A stretch of 64,000 nt of DNA from Pristionchus mayeri (GCA_036245805.1 BTRK01000002.1:43878661-43942660), one strand, 5' to 3'. Numbered from the stretch's first letter, positions 45,201-54,749 are shown. Program-made: numbers and translations. The notes: generated by a model from the letters alone, not told the origin.

Positions 45201-47828
45201 GGTCACTAAAATTAAGTGCGAAATATGTCCGGTGCAGAATTAGATGGCGATCACGCCTGTCTAATTCATTTTTTCATTATTTTTAAAAATGAATTTGTAA
45301 AGAGACCATTTCGCCGATTTCGCTGGCAAAAACTCACAATCTGCCGCCAAAAATTTTATGGCGATGTGATTTCATAGATTTGAGCACTTATTTTGACTCC
45401 TCTCATCAATGGGGTTCGAACTACGTTGGTCTCTCCGATATCTTTAATCACTATTAAAAGTTCGATTTGACAAATTTATTTTTAAAAATCATAATTAGAA
45501 TTCGTGATCGCCATCCAATTCAGAATTAGAATTCGTGATCGCCATCCAATTCTGCCCGGACATAATTTCGCAATAATTTTAGTGACCTCCGAAATCTAAA
45601 TATTCGGAAAAGTTCGATTTCGACGTAACGCCATCTGGAGTCAACGACGAGCCTTTGAGCAAAATGAATATGCCTATCGTCATCGGCATGCAAGAAAACC
45701 CTAAAAGACAACGTTTCGTCGAATTGACATTTTGACCATTTCCAAACATCGTCAAAATTGCCCGATTCTTACGCAAAAGGGCTCATATACATGTGAACAT
45801 ATAAGCGAAGCGTACATGCATTGGAATATGGGAGTATTGTTAATATGGGGATGTGAATAACACATACTTGTGAACATGGGGAGGGAATAGATGGGGCCAA
45901 GAGAAGGCTTTTCAATCATACCTATCCGAAATTTGAATTAAATTGAGAAACATCGAACAAGTCCCGCACCAAACCCTGTTCTAAACGTTGTGGACATTGA
46001 TAATATTAGTGATTGGATACAAAATTGTAGGCTGGACTCCGTGTTCTCCTATGAACAGAATACGCGAATACTCGGCTTACTGTGTGCACAAGGGAAAGTT
46101 TTACGGTATGTTGTTGAGTTCGAGAAAGGATGCCACTATGTTCACTTTGAATAATTTAGTGATAAACGAGTGGTTTATAGAATGGATTGAACGTATCATC
46201 ATTTCTTGAACTCTATGACGTTGCGAGAACAGTTGTACAGTGCTCATGATAATAGTAGCAAAACAGTTCGTATTGACCTTTGGAGAAACACTGTTGTTGT
46301 TATTAAAAAGTAAACAATAATGGATATTATGTTGAAAAATATGCGCATTTTATGACAGAGACTAGTGGAAATCAAGTTGCTATAATTTATTATCTTGTTT
46401 TTATATTGTTGCAGTATTTGGCGGATTCGCGGAGACGGGTCCAGAGAGAGAATTCTGGGCTGACGGAGAGATGTTTGACCCCGATACTAACGAGTGAGCG
46501 AGTTCGATTGGCACTAGGTCGGATGTGAGATGCCGCCTTTGATTAAAGGAGGAATGACGTCATAGTTCTCATCCGAACTATTGCCTTTAGACTGACGATT
46601 AGAGTTCGAGAAACGATACTACAGTCTCTTTCATGTTATACTCTCTCTCTCTCTCTCTTTCATCTTACGACTCGGCCGAGAGAGGGTGAAGAATAAAGAG
46701 GCGACTCTAAATTCGAAAAAAAAACATCATCTATAAACCAAATGTGTGATTATTGCTTAACAGATTACTCCTAATCATGTTTTGATCGCTTTCATATTTT
46801 ACGAATCATTCATATTTCAAAAACTAAAGATACAGATTAGGTTAACGGTTTATTTTGTTCTCAGCAGTGTTTTTAAAATTTTGTTGAGCGGTGTGAGTAC
46901 GGGAAATTAAGAGACAGCGACGCGAATTTCGTACTGTTTCTCTCAGATGGACGACGCTACCCCCGATGGTCGCGGCTCGGAGTGGATGTGGAGCGGCAGT
47001 CTACAAGGACAAGATCATCGTGGCCGGCGGGTATGTGAATACAACCATAACAAACCTGATTTGGATGTATTTTATTCGATTACTACTTCGTGTTAGCACG
47101 CATCGATTGTCGAGGTAATGCCAATATTTCAAAAAATCTTGTTCGTACTTGCTTTCTTGCTCAGGAGCAACGAGGCGTCCGATGAGCTCAAGGAAGTGGA
47201 GGAATTCGACCCTGCAACGAATCAGTGGGCACGCCTATCCGAGATGAACCATGCCAGGCAAGCCCTTACTGTGCCTTCAAAATAGATTATCTCCCTCCCC
47301 ATTTTGCGCACGTTCTCGCCAATCAGAAAAGTGTGAGAGCAATCGTTATTCCTTACGAATCCGTCCCTAGACCGGGCGCGAATGGAAAATGCCCTAATCA
47401 AAACGATGTGCTATCTCGCCGACCGGACAGAGCGAGAGTGTTCGAAACGAGTCTCTGATTGGATGCTGCTGCAGCGGCAACTTCACTCTCTTCGTGTCTG
47501 GTGGAAGAGTGTGCGCAGTTTCCGATTCCGGCACCGTAGAAGAGTACGACCGCAAACTGAACATCTGGAAGGACGTCGCCAAAATGCCGTGAGTAGCGCT
47601 TTTATATGTTTGTAGTCGATGCGGCGTTTTGCACGAATTGTCTCGGCATGATTACAGTAGGAAACTCGACAAATCCTCCAATACCAATTTTCCAATTGCT
47701 GCTATTTTAAAAATAGCATAAGTATTGCAATCAGCAATAATTACTGCAGTGATGACTACTCATGCTATACCAGGGTAGTAGTGGCCATGGATGTGCCCGC
47801 CTCCCTTCCACTGCCATCGATCGATTAA
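33267..47828 (+). CDS. BTB-BACK-Kelch protein (KLHL type)
   Basis: Probable substrate adaptor of a Cullin-3 ubiquitin ligase, going by domain order. ATG 33267 starts MASNGRPVETGAD, followed by Ala-rich exons (33403-33495, 33601-33704). The BTB domain covers about 34267-34860 (LDLTITLDGEILRVHK, ALLTARVPYFAALFGPHFLE, VDTAASFLLKTARVGD). The BACK domain covers about 35111-35578 (FLNLDIDELANLLEMSTLRV, VFEAVARWIRQDAGRVKHIA, VEKCEWVAQSRECLDL). Kelch repeats come from exons 37455-37531, 44861-44939 (IVAGGRDVND), 45999-46105 (MNRIREYSAYCVHKGKFY), 46415-46496 (VFGGFAETGPEREF), 46948-47031 (LPPMVAARSGCGAAVYKDKI, IVAGG), 47165-47260 and 47480-47590 (VEEYDRKLNIWKDVAKMP), with a last exon ending at TAA 47826-47828. 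About six Kelch units are traceable. Its introns from 35580 to 46410 are packed with mobile and repeat DNA. Confidence 0.8.
35588..36849. mobile_element. Second mariner-type element, strongly decayed
   Basis: Inverted ends of about 30 bp (TTAGGTTGGAACAAAAGTTT and the complement of TCAGGTTGGAACAAAAGTTT) are flanked by TA, with a total length of 1262 bp as expected for mariner. No continuous transposase remains. A stretch near 36480-36530 resembles a degraded catalytic block. It differs in sequence from the mariner at 7999. It lies in the BACK-to-Kelch intron of the BTB-Kelch gene. Confidence 0.8.
36850..37357. other. Intron sequence of the BTB-Kelch gene
   Basis: Contains a short inverted pair around 37040-37070 (ACGGATAAAC and GTTTATCC) and a near repeat of AATTATTACTAA / GGTTATTACTAATTCCTA at 37305-37345. 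No exon or element could be assigned. Confidence 0.3.
37358..37445. mobile_element. Short MITE, GGCACTAGG family, copy 2
   Basis: An 88 bp near-palindrome with ends GGCACAAGGTCGGATGAGAA and the complement of GGCACTAGGTCGGA. Its core GATATATAAGACGGCATGAC is close to that of copy 1 at 12780. It ends about 10 bp before the first Kelch-side exon of the BTB-Kelch gene. Confidence 0.75.
38304..38676. mobile_element. TTAA-type MITE, family 2, with internal tRNA-like sequence
   Basis: About 373 bp with inverted ends of about 55 bp starting TTAAAGAAGGAGTGTCAGCA. It is inserted at a TTAA in the left arm of a fold-back. The uninterrupted right arm (complement of CTCTCTTCAAGGCGC) shows the empty site. 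Internal motifs GAACCGAGTTAT and TTAGTTGGC match family 1 (GAACAGAGTTAT, TAGTTGGC) in inverted relative order, so the two families are related. A tRNA-like segment lies at 38411-38475. Confidence 0.8.
38411..38475 (+). other. tRNA-like sequence inside a MITE
   Basis: An A-box TAGCTCAGTGG and a B-box GGTTCGAATCC are at normal tRNA spacing, with a GTAATCGGAAGG stretch between. The acceptor stem does not pair well and the anticodon stem is poor, so it is probably a degenerate tRNA or SINE head and not a functional gene. Confidence 0.5.
39067..39150. repeat. Microsatellite of CTGT/CCGT tetramers
   Basis: About 84 bp of GTCTGTCTGTC and GTCCGTCCGTC repeats, located directly next to the fold-back and the following tandem array. 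Confidence 0.9.
39160..40110. repeat. Tandem array of about 120-128 bp units
   Basis: Eight units share CTCTAACTCGCTTCAAAATC, GGACCTTGACC and GATCTTTGATCTTTG. GACCTTGACC recurs near 39204, 39331, 39450, 39578, 39698, 39827, 39947 and 40067. The spacing alternates at about 119-120 and 127-129, so a two-unit (about 248 bp) higher order is present. Noncoding, inside the large Kelch intron. Confidence 0.8.
40247..44410. repeat. Tandem array of 1.12 kb units, each an inverted pair
   Basis: Units begin near 40247, 41353, 42472 and 43590 (periods of about 1106, 1119 and 1118), the last one partial. Units 2-4 are almost identical, while unit 1 is more diverged. Within a unit, a segment of about 400 bp recurs in inverted orientation: GATCTTTCAGAATAACTATT on one side and its diverged complement on the other, separated by a loop around AGAAATGAGGAACC. 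A second inverted pair is centred on CGCATGCATTTTTACCCC and GGGGTAAAAAAGCATGC. The long minus ORF repeated three times is a by-product of this identity. It lies in the BTB-Kelch intron. Confidence 0.85.
44411..44860. other. Intron sequence before a Kelch exon
   Basis: A cluster of GTAGTT/AACTAC words at 44470-44580 (many AAACTACT and AGTAGTTT repeats) gives several short hairpins. Otherwise nothing before the exon acceptor at 44859-44860. Confidence 0.35.
45005..45790. repeat. Fold-back repeat in a Kelch intron
   Basis: The arms 45005-45303 and about 45465-45790 are inverted copies. Both encode, on opposite strands, a frame containing HADDDRHIHF, and both contain TTTCGGAGGTCACTAAAATT and GATGGCGATCACG. 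The loop is about 160 bp. The right arm carries a 41-bp tandem duplication at 45498-45560 (GATCGCCATCCAATTC twice). Confidence 0.75.
46510..46585. mobile_element. Short MITE, GGCACTAGG family, copy 3
   Basis: A 76 bp near-palindrome with ends GGCACTAGGTCGGATG and the complement GGCAATAGTTCGGATGA, with TGACGTCATAGTTCTCATCC inside. It lies 13 bp after a Kelch exon, within the next intron. A CT dinucleotide run follows at 46638-46661. Confidence 0.7.
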
Positions 47829-48116
47829 GAGGTAATTAAATAAGTAATTACAGTAATTACAGTAAGTTCATTCACGCTCAATTTTTGCAATTGGAAAGTG
47901 CTAGCAAATTATTTTATCGAGAATTAATTACATTTTTGGATTAATACACATGAAACAGGCTAATTGATGACTTTCCAGGAAGCTGTTTAAGAGAAGATGG
48001 GCAAGCAGGCCGAGCCAGTTTTCTCGTTACCTTCTACTGTGCTATGAAGTGCATAATGAAAATAAACTTTAGTAAACTTTCGTAAAAATATTTTTTTTAG
48101 TAGCAGCGTATTATGG
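47829..48116. other. 3' flank of the BTB-Kelch gene
   Basis: AT-rich, with an AATAAA-type signal around 48060. No further gene or element was recognised. Confidence 0.3.
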
Positions 48117-49936
48117 TCATTTTGAAATCCCTTGATGTCGCCTCTTTAATGCAAAGATTATGCGTCCCGAAATTTGTGCAATCGACAACAAGAGACATCC
48201 CCGGATCTGAGGACCTGGTTGTGTCGTCCAGATCGACGAGACAGTGTTCTCGAAGAGAAAATATAATAGGGATGTGTACTTTGAAGTTTGCTCTTTCTCC
48301 ATCTTACCGTATCCTATCCCGTAATGCAGTAGCTCCAGTGATTGGTGCCTTAATTCTAGGAAAGCGTATGGCGGCCCAGCAGTGGGTCTCTGGGGGGGCG
48401 TGATGCGAGATGACAAGACAAAGCTGTTCGCTATCCCTGTCGCTAAGCGCGATATTGACCCTGATTCCTCTCATCGTTCGGCACGTCGCTCCCGGTAACC
48501 AGATTCACTCGGATTGTTGGCCGGCGTACAACCCCATCGAGACCCTTGTCTTCATCGAATCATCTTTTCCTGATCAGGCATCTCTCTCTGATGGACAGAA
48601 ATGTCGTAGACATCAATGAAGCGATCCCATATCAATGGATTCCCATCAAACGTGGGAAAAGAAACCTTGGGAAATTTAGCCAAGGGAGAAGGAGGAGCAC
48701 GAGTATTAGTCGTTCTAGGGCGGTTCTCATGATCAAACGAGAAGTCATTGCGCCCATTAGTTACAGGCGCCTGATTTATAGACAAAATAACATCAGAAGG
48801 AGACACTTGGTGAGAGTGACGCTTAGAGGAATCAGACTGATTGAAAGGATTGAATTCCGGATTCAGAATCGTGGTATGCGCTGTCGAAATTTGAGGAAAC
48901 CTAGGGATGTGAATCACTAGTGCATGCATCGGATTCGGAGATGGATAATCATACGTTGCATAGTAAGGAGCAGAGAGAGCATGAGAAGGAGGTGGAGGGT
49001 ATGGATGGAAATATTGATGGCCGGAACACATACCCATTGGGTGTCCATATCATGGTCCAAAACGCGGCTGCATCATACAAGGGGCGACATGAGAAGAAGA
49101 AATTGGGCGACTAGTGTACGTAACTCCTGTGCCTTAACCAGGAACAGAATCGAGACTGGAAACAACGGCGATCGAGGAGGAAACAGTCGGCTAGTTTGAG
49201 TGGTGATAGAGACAGATGGAATATGCACGATACTAACGGCATCTCCAATGATAGACGGAGGAAGACCAGCGGAGTTGTGCATTGCAGATGCACTGTTTCT
49301 GCGAGAAACAGACTGAGACCCAGAGTGAGAACCAGAGTGAGAATTGCGAGCGGAGGGTGGCTGAGAATGCGGGTCAATACTATACTGCATGGCTGAGATT
49401 TCGCCACGTCTATTCTGCAGTAGAGGGATTACAACAGACTGAGAGCGTGCAATGGTCTCTTCTACATTATTCTCATTAAGATATCCATGGATATTCTCAT
49501 AGAAGGGAGCATATTCTGCCGCGTGAAGATAAGCATGCGTTACAGCGTTTTTGGCAATTATTTTCGTTGTAAGTTCAGAGATTTTGCCATCAATATTAGA
49601 AAGAAGGTCAGAATTATACTTAGTATACTGATTCTGCTTTGTTAAATCCTCAGGAAATTCGAATGGATTGTTGAAATTAGACGAGGCCTTATCAAGAAGA
49701 GGGATTAGTTGGCTGAGATATCTAGACAAGACTTGTTTTACCGAGACTATTGGGGTCGGAGTAGAAAGAAGGGTGTTGATGTGTTGACAGGAGCGAGAGG
49801 AGTATATGAAAATGCTGTGAAAAATAATAGAATAGGATATAAAGGAGGAATAAAGATAAGGTGGATGTATAATATTAGTGATTTGGAGATGTGGGTAGGG
49901 GAGGAATCTAGCAGCGTGCTCGATAGAATACGTCAA
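48117..49936 (-). pseudogene. BEL/Pao retrotransposon gag region, decayed
   Basis: Minus-strand ORF 49073-49936 contains VKQVLSRYLSQLIPLLDKA and a Ser-rich stretch. The ORF 48552-49037 contains the hallmark LAKFPKVSFPTFDGNPLIW, then DRFIDVYDISVHQ, which matches the Gag segment found before the Pao peptidase region (DUF1759 type: P-K-x-x-x-P-x-F-x-G-x-x-x-x-W). The two are in different frames, and downstream frames (48117-48540) are broken. No reverse transcriptase or integrase follows. The element is therefore truncated and dead. Confidence 0.65.
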
Positions 49937-50005
49937 CGGGAGGCGGTGCCCGGCAAAGGAAACTACAACGGGCGGCGGTGCCCGGCAAACAGCAATACGA
50001 GAAGC
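49925..50005. repeat. Short direct repeat at the 5' side of the BEL/Pao remnant
   Basis: GCGGTGCCCGGCAAA occurs twice about 35 bp apart, preceded by ACGGGAGG and ACGGGCGG. It may be part of the element leader or LTR. No primer-binding site was matched. Confidence 0.4.
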
Positions 50006-50053
50006 GTGCTCGTCAAATGTGATAAAACAATTGTTTTTTTATAGCAGTTGGAT

Positions 50054-50282
50054 ACCAGTGAACTTGTCCTTGTGAACAAAATGTATATTTATGCTCGTAA
50101 ATAATGCTGTTCTTCGTACCTAGACATACCAACCGATTCAGGGGTGGTCTCCGCGGAAGAGCCCAATAAAGTAAATCTTCTAAAATTGGCACACCCCAAG
50201 TTCAACTTGCCTTTTCTTAAATGCTCATGCTTTATTTTTTTATTATTCGGATGCTCAGACATAGAGACAACAAAATATCTAT
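50054..50282. repeat. Dispersed repeat, copy 2 of 2
   Basis: The same sequence as 32925-33162, with a few substitutions and same orientation. The part 50283-50574 after it holds no recognised feature. Confidence 0.8.
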
Positions 50283-50728
50283 TTCATTTACGAGTTATCA
50301 TTTATACAAATATAAATTTACGCTCTCAGGCGAAAAGTAGCATGTGCCTAAACATGAGAAAAATCGAGATGAAGATAATCGATTTTTTTTTCGAATTAAG
50401 ATAATGCCCATTTTTGGGCGTTATATTTTCCCCTATCAAAGTGTAGCTATCATGGATCTCCTGTAAAAATGCAGGGAAATGAGACCCCTTTACGGCAAAA
50501 AAAATTTGCATCACCGATTTCGCTGTAAACGTGAGAACTGACCAAAGTGAGGGCGAGAAGAACGCCTATCTACATTCCTTGAAATTTGCATGTTGAGCGG
50601 AGTTATGACCTAAAGCGTTAGAAGGCCGTATATCGGTCAGTTTTTGACCTACAGCGAGCGGAGTTTTTTTCAATCGAATCACAATAGAGAAATCTACAAA
50701 TAAGTTCTTTAACGCTCCGTGCGGAAAT

Positions 50729-52627
50729 AATAATAATTTATCTACGCCCGAGGCGCGACGAAACAGTAAGGTACATGAGTGATCAAATAGCAAGGAAATG
50801 GGAATTGACTCTCAGTAATTATTCAGTGTGAGAGAGTATGGCGATTAAGGGGTGGTTCAGTAATCGGCGCTTGAATACTCGTATGTTGGGGGCGGTTCGA
50901 ATTTCTTCAGGGAGTTGGGAATACCATCTGGATGTTCTAACAGGAAAGGAATGAAATCTAGAAGTGCTAGTGGTCAGTTCGATATTGATACCAAATGTTG
51001 ATGTTCGATCAGCTGGTCTCGTTGAGGTTTGTATACATAGAATGACGAACGGGGAATAATAGTGGATCCAGTCATAATCATATGAGTCATTCAAATATCA
51101 CCTATGACTCTCCTCTCAGTAAGCGGGCGCAGGCCAAGAAGTTTCAAACGATCAGGGTAGGAGGGTAGAGAAAGAGGATAGGAAGGAGAGGGGAAGCAAC
51201 GATAAAAGACTTGACGGGTGAAAATATGTTGAACTTTCTCAAGAGTTTCAGATAAGTAATGAGGATTCCAAAAAGGAGAAGCAAAGTCAAGGAGGGGAAG
51301 GACATACGCTTTGTAACTACGAAGAAGGATGGTGGGGCAGTTGAATGGGAGGGCTTTGAGAAGTAGGAATAACTTAGAGGTGGCTTTCTGAGCACGGTTT
51401 CTAATAGAGCAAGAATTCTTGAGGTCAAAGCGGACTTGAACACCTAGATCACGGACGTTATTCTCGAGGGGTAGCTGAATGGAATTAATATTGTAGCGAG
51501 GGGAGGATTGTTTGGAGCCTATACGAAGATGAGAGCATTTAGAAGCAGACAGAGACAATTGGTTGAGTTGGGTCCATTCAAAGAGGCAATCAAGGGCAGA
51601 TTGAAATTCAGAAGTAATAGCAGATTTGGTCGACTTATTGTAGAAGATATACAATTTGACATCATCAGCATAACATTGGACGGATACGTTGTGAAACTTG
51701 GATAGGAGACGAGAAAGATCAGCTAGATAGATGGAGAAGAGAATAGGTCCTAGGACACTGCCTTGTGGTACTCCTGAGAGGATGGGGAAGGGGTCGCTAG
51801 TCACGGAGAGCAAACGAACGGAGAAAGTGCGGTTGGATAGAAAGGAGTCGATCCATGATAGTAGATTACCATGGATACCGTAGTGAGATAATCGAGCAAT
51901 TAATTTAGGGTACGGAACAACATCGAAAGCGCGAGTGAAATCAATGTACACTACATCAGTTGTAAGCTTTTTAGAGTGAGAAGTAGTCCAATCATTTTGA
52001 CAAGTCAATAAATTTGTAATAACACTAGCACCAGAACGGAAACCGTGCTGGTTGGAAGGGAGGATATTGAAGCGAGAGAGGTGACTATTGAGGTGGTCTT
52101 TGATGAGACGTTCCATGGTCTTAGCAGCAGGAGAAATGATAGAGATGGGTCTATAAGAGGAGGGAAGGTTGCTATCTTTGCCCGGCTTAGGAATGGGAGT
52201 AATAAGGGAATGTTTCCAAGCTGATGGGACAGTTCCAGAAATGAGATTGAGGTTGTAAATATCAGCTAAGGGGGTAGATAGAGCATATGCACACTTAGAG
52301 AAAATAATCTGAGGAATGTCATCATAGCCTGTAGAGCAAGATGGGGACAATTTGCGTAATGCTTTGTAAACTGCATGAGGGAAAAGGGTGAATAGAGAGA
52401 GTGAAGGAGAGATGGGTAAGGAGGAGAGAGGGGGGAGAAGGCCATCATCTAAGGTGAAATGAGAAGCGAATTCAGAAGCAAGTAAATTAGACTTAGAAGA
52501 ACTATCATAAACTGGTTCATTATCAGATGAAACTAGTTCAGGTATAGATAGCTTACGTTTTGTGAGAGAAAAAATATGGCGATACAAATCTTTAGAACGA
52601 GCTAATTTCTTACGGGTAGAGTAACGA
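50729..52627 (-). mobile_element. 5'-truncated non-LTR retrotransposon (LINE)
   Basis: The element reads on the minus strand and ends with an AT-rich TAAATTATTATT-type tail at 50729-50740. It is flanked by GGAAAT on both sides (50723-50728 and 52628-52633), a target-site duplication. The endonuclease and upstream part are missing, so it is a typical 5'-truncated insertion. Confidence 0.85.
50819..52627 (-). pseudogene. LINE reverse transcriptase (Jockey/CR1-like), frameshifted
   Basis: Visible RT blocks are SSYRPISIISPAAKTMERLI, NQHGFRSGASVITNLL, YIDFTRAFDVVPYPKL, LSGVPQGSVLGPILFSIYLA and the catalytic QCYADDVKLY (YADD). A C-terminal thumb-like region continues to ERRVIGDI, where TGA at 51091-51093 interrupts. 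The usual tail (PVRTSRWYSQLPEEIRTAP) resumes in another frame to 50819, so a frameshift exists near 51091. Clade assignment is by general pattern only. Confidence 0.85.
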
Positions 52628-52943
52628 GGAAATGGCGTCTTCACATTGTTTCATGCGAAAAACCTTTTCATCGTCTCAATATGATATTTTTCTTCCTTTT
52701 CTGATGAAAACATAACGATTTTTATCCTTGATTCGGATTACGCATCCCCGAAATGGGGTACGTGCATAGTTCATTGGTCGCCGTAGGTCGACTATCATAT
52801 CGGCACTCAGTAGGGAGAATTTGAACATAGCGCAATTTTTGAATGAAGCATGTTTTGGTACGTATCTCCCCTCCAACTTATGCAAATGAAAGAACTTAGG
52901 CCACTTTTGGATACCTCTCCAGTAGGTCTCCAACAATGACTCA

Positions 52944-53279
52944 GGGGTACGAAACCCGGAATTTAGTCGTTTTCGAGATACGGAGTGGAACCGTTTTCAA
53001 TGGATCACAAAGACAGAATTACATTTTCTGCAAAAAAATATTACAAGTACTAAATCTCGCTACTGAGTAGCGATGTATACATCCACATTTCAAGACAAAC
53101 GAACTATGTGAATAAGTCAATTTGAACGTGGGTAATCCGAATCAATCACAAAAATACAGAAGATACAAGATCATAGTGTACTTTGGGACCATTTCGCCTC
53201 AAATTTCTGAAGTACAGGCCAATACAACAAGTTTTTACTCCGTATCTCGAAAACGACTAAATTCCGGGTTTCGTACCCC
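52944..53279. mobile_element. Fold-back MITE with 43 bp inverted ends
   Basis: The ends are GGGGTACGAAACCCGGAATT and its complement at 53237-53279, near perfect for about 43 bp. The interior of about 250 bp is AT-rich with no ORF. It follows directly on the dispersed repeat that hosts the LINE. Confidence 0.75.
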
Positions 53280-53383
53280 GTGACTGGAGCGACGACTACA
53301 ACGGTCCGTCGATCACTTATTTTACAAAAAAAAGTATTTTACGAAACAAATACAGTTTGCGGAAACTAAATTCGCAATTACAG

Positions 53384-53870
53384 GATGATCACGCATTAGC
53401 CGTCGAACGCCGTGCTGCTATTGACCGCACTTCACGATTCCTCGCTGGATCAAACCAGGATGCAAGGACTACTAGTGTAAGAATATTTGTGAATTATTAT
53501 ACACAACCGTCGATATCATGGACTAATTCAATAAATACTGTTATTGTAGGACCATGAACGTACGAATACGAGCACAGTCTCCTCGTCTGCCCCCGTCCAT
53601 CCCGCTCCGATCTACATGCCACTGTTCGCACCGACGCCTGTAATGACCGAGGAATCGAGGATTGCTACAGTGAGATTTCCACATTTGGATTTTACCTTAA
53701 ACATGTCCTTACTCGTTGGAAATAGCAGTAGATTCACAAATTTAGGTACCAATCACATCCACCAAATCGTATATTGCTTCCCTCCTTACTGCGCCGGTCA
53801 ACACTGCCTTCATGCTGGCCAGGCCGACTCCGAAACAACTCGCGGATGCTGATAGGGAAGTAAGTACACG
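53384..53870 (+). pseudogene. Exon fragments of an unrecognised gene
   Basis: After TTACAG, 53384-53476 reads DDHALAVERRAAIDRTSRFL. After TTGTAG, 53552-53670 reads DHERTNTSTVSSSAPVHPAP and YMPLFAPTPVMTEESRIAT. A third possible exon (about 53800-53870) reads FMLARPTPKQLADADRE before GTAAGT. GT/AG signals are present, but neither a start nor a stop exon was found, and the whole lies between hairpin elements. It may be a gene fragment or the middle of an interrupted gene. Confidence 0.4.
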
Positions 53871-53953
53871 GACTAGCCTTCGGCTACCGCCAACGGCCAG
53901 GGGTGGCTCGCGGCGTCGTCGCGCTGATCAGGTCACGAAGGGACTGAAATATT

Positions 53954-54342
53954 GGGGGGGGGGGGGTGACAATTGGTAAAACGACAATTGGTAAACTCGT
54001 CGCCGTTCACTTGCAATTTGGCGCGGCGACTTGGAAGTTGTTTCATTGTAACCAGTATGCGCTCCCCTACATTTGCATATGTAAGTCTTGGTAAAAGGCG
54101 ATCATGAGTTTTACTCCAAATAAATGACCCAGGGTTCATGGAATGTGCATTTCCATGACCCCCCTATACGTTGAAACTCATGATCGCCTGGTAACATGAC
54201 TAATATATGCAAATATGTATGGGATCGCACAATGATTAAAATGAAACAACTCCCAAGTCGTTGCGCCAAATTGAAAGTGAACGGCGACGAGTTTACCAAC
54301 TGTCGTTTTACCAATTGTCACCCCCCCCCCCCCCCCCCCCCC
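53954..54342. mobile_element. Hairpin element with poly-G/poly-C ends and 8 bp target duplication
   Basis: The left end is a run of 13 G and the right end a run of over 20 C. The arms (about 150-190 bp) begin GTGACAATTGGTAAAACGAC and are inverted copies, meeting near 54130-54160. It is flanked by GAAATATT on both sides, an 8 bp direct repeat as seen with hAT-type elements. No ORF. Confidence 0.8.
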
Positions 54343-54495
54343 GAAATATTATGACCTGGTCAGTGCGGACTGTGTTGTTTGCGACGTTTTTTCCTTACAA
54401 TTAGCGATACGGCAGCAGAGCCATTCTTTCACACACTAGACTATTGTTCTTTGGTAAAGGACTCACATATTACATTGGTGCGTTGTCAGCGGCAC
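54343..54495. other. Short region between elements
   Basis: The segment GCAGCAGAGCCATTCTTTCA recurs imperfectly at about 54827 on the other side of the following MITE (GCAGCAGAGCCATCCTATCA). No gene. Confidence 0.4.
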
Positions 54496-54749
54496 TTAAA
54501 GGAGGAGCACACTCAAAATTCAATTTTTGAAGCTATCATATGCACAGCCTAGAGCTCCACAACGATAAAAAGCTCCGAAATTTTCACGTCGATATCTCCA
54601 TTCCGAACCGAGTTATAGCTTGTTGGCTGTGAGCCAGATCATGGAAAGCTCAGGGAAGGGGGGCGAGATAGCACGCGACTTGAAGAAAGTGCGTCACTAG
54701 GTGAAACATATTCCAACCGGGCGCGCGTTTGCATTTACTCCTCCTTTAA
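54496..54749. mobile_element. TTAA-type MITE, family 1, copy 4
   Basis: About 254 bp with ends TTAAAGGAGGAGCACACTC and CATTTACTCCTCCTTTAA, in the same orientation as the copies at 7634 and 21267. Confidence 0.85.

Larger units (their letters stand above)
50575..52943. repeat. Dispersed repeat interrupted by a LINE
   Basis: 50575-50728 and 52634-52943 are two halves of one repeat whose uninterrupted copy lies inverted at about 54895-55300. The halves meet at CGCTCCGTGCGGAAAT and GGCGTCTTCAC; the inverted copy reads continuously through the equivalent GGAAATGACGTCTTAACG. Confidence 0.8.

Noticed and set aside
47225..47695. Several 60-77 codon ORFs on both strands
   Set aside because: They overlap Kelch exons and introns of the BTB-Kelch gene and show no independent support.
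48113..49479. Plus-strand ORFs rich in Arg and Ser
   Set aside because: They lie antisense to the BEL/Pao gag frames, which have the recognisable motif.
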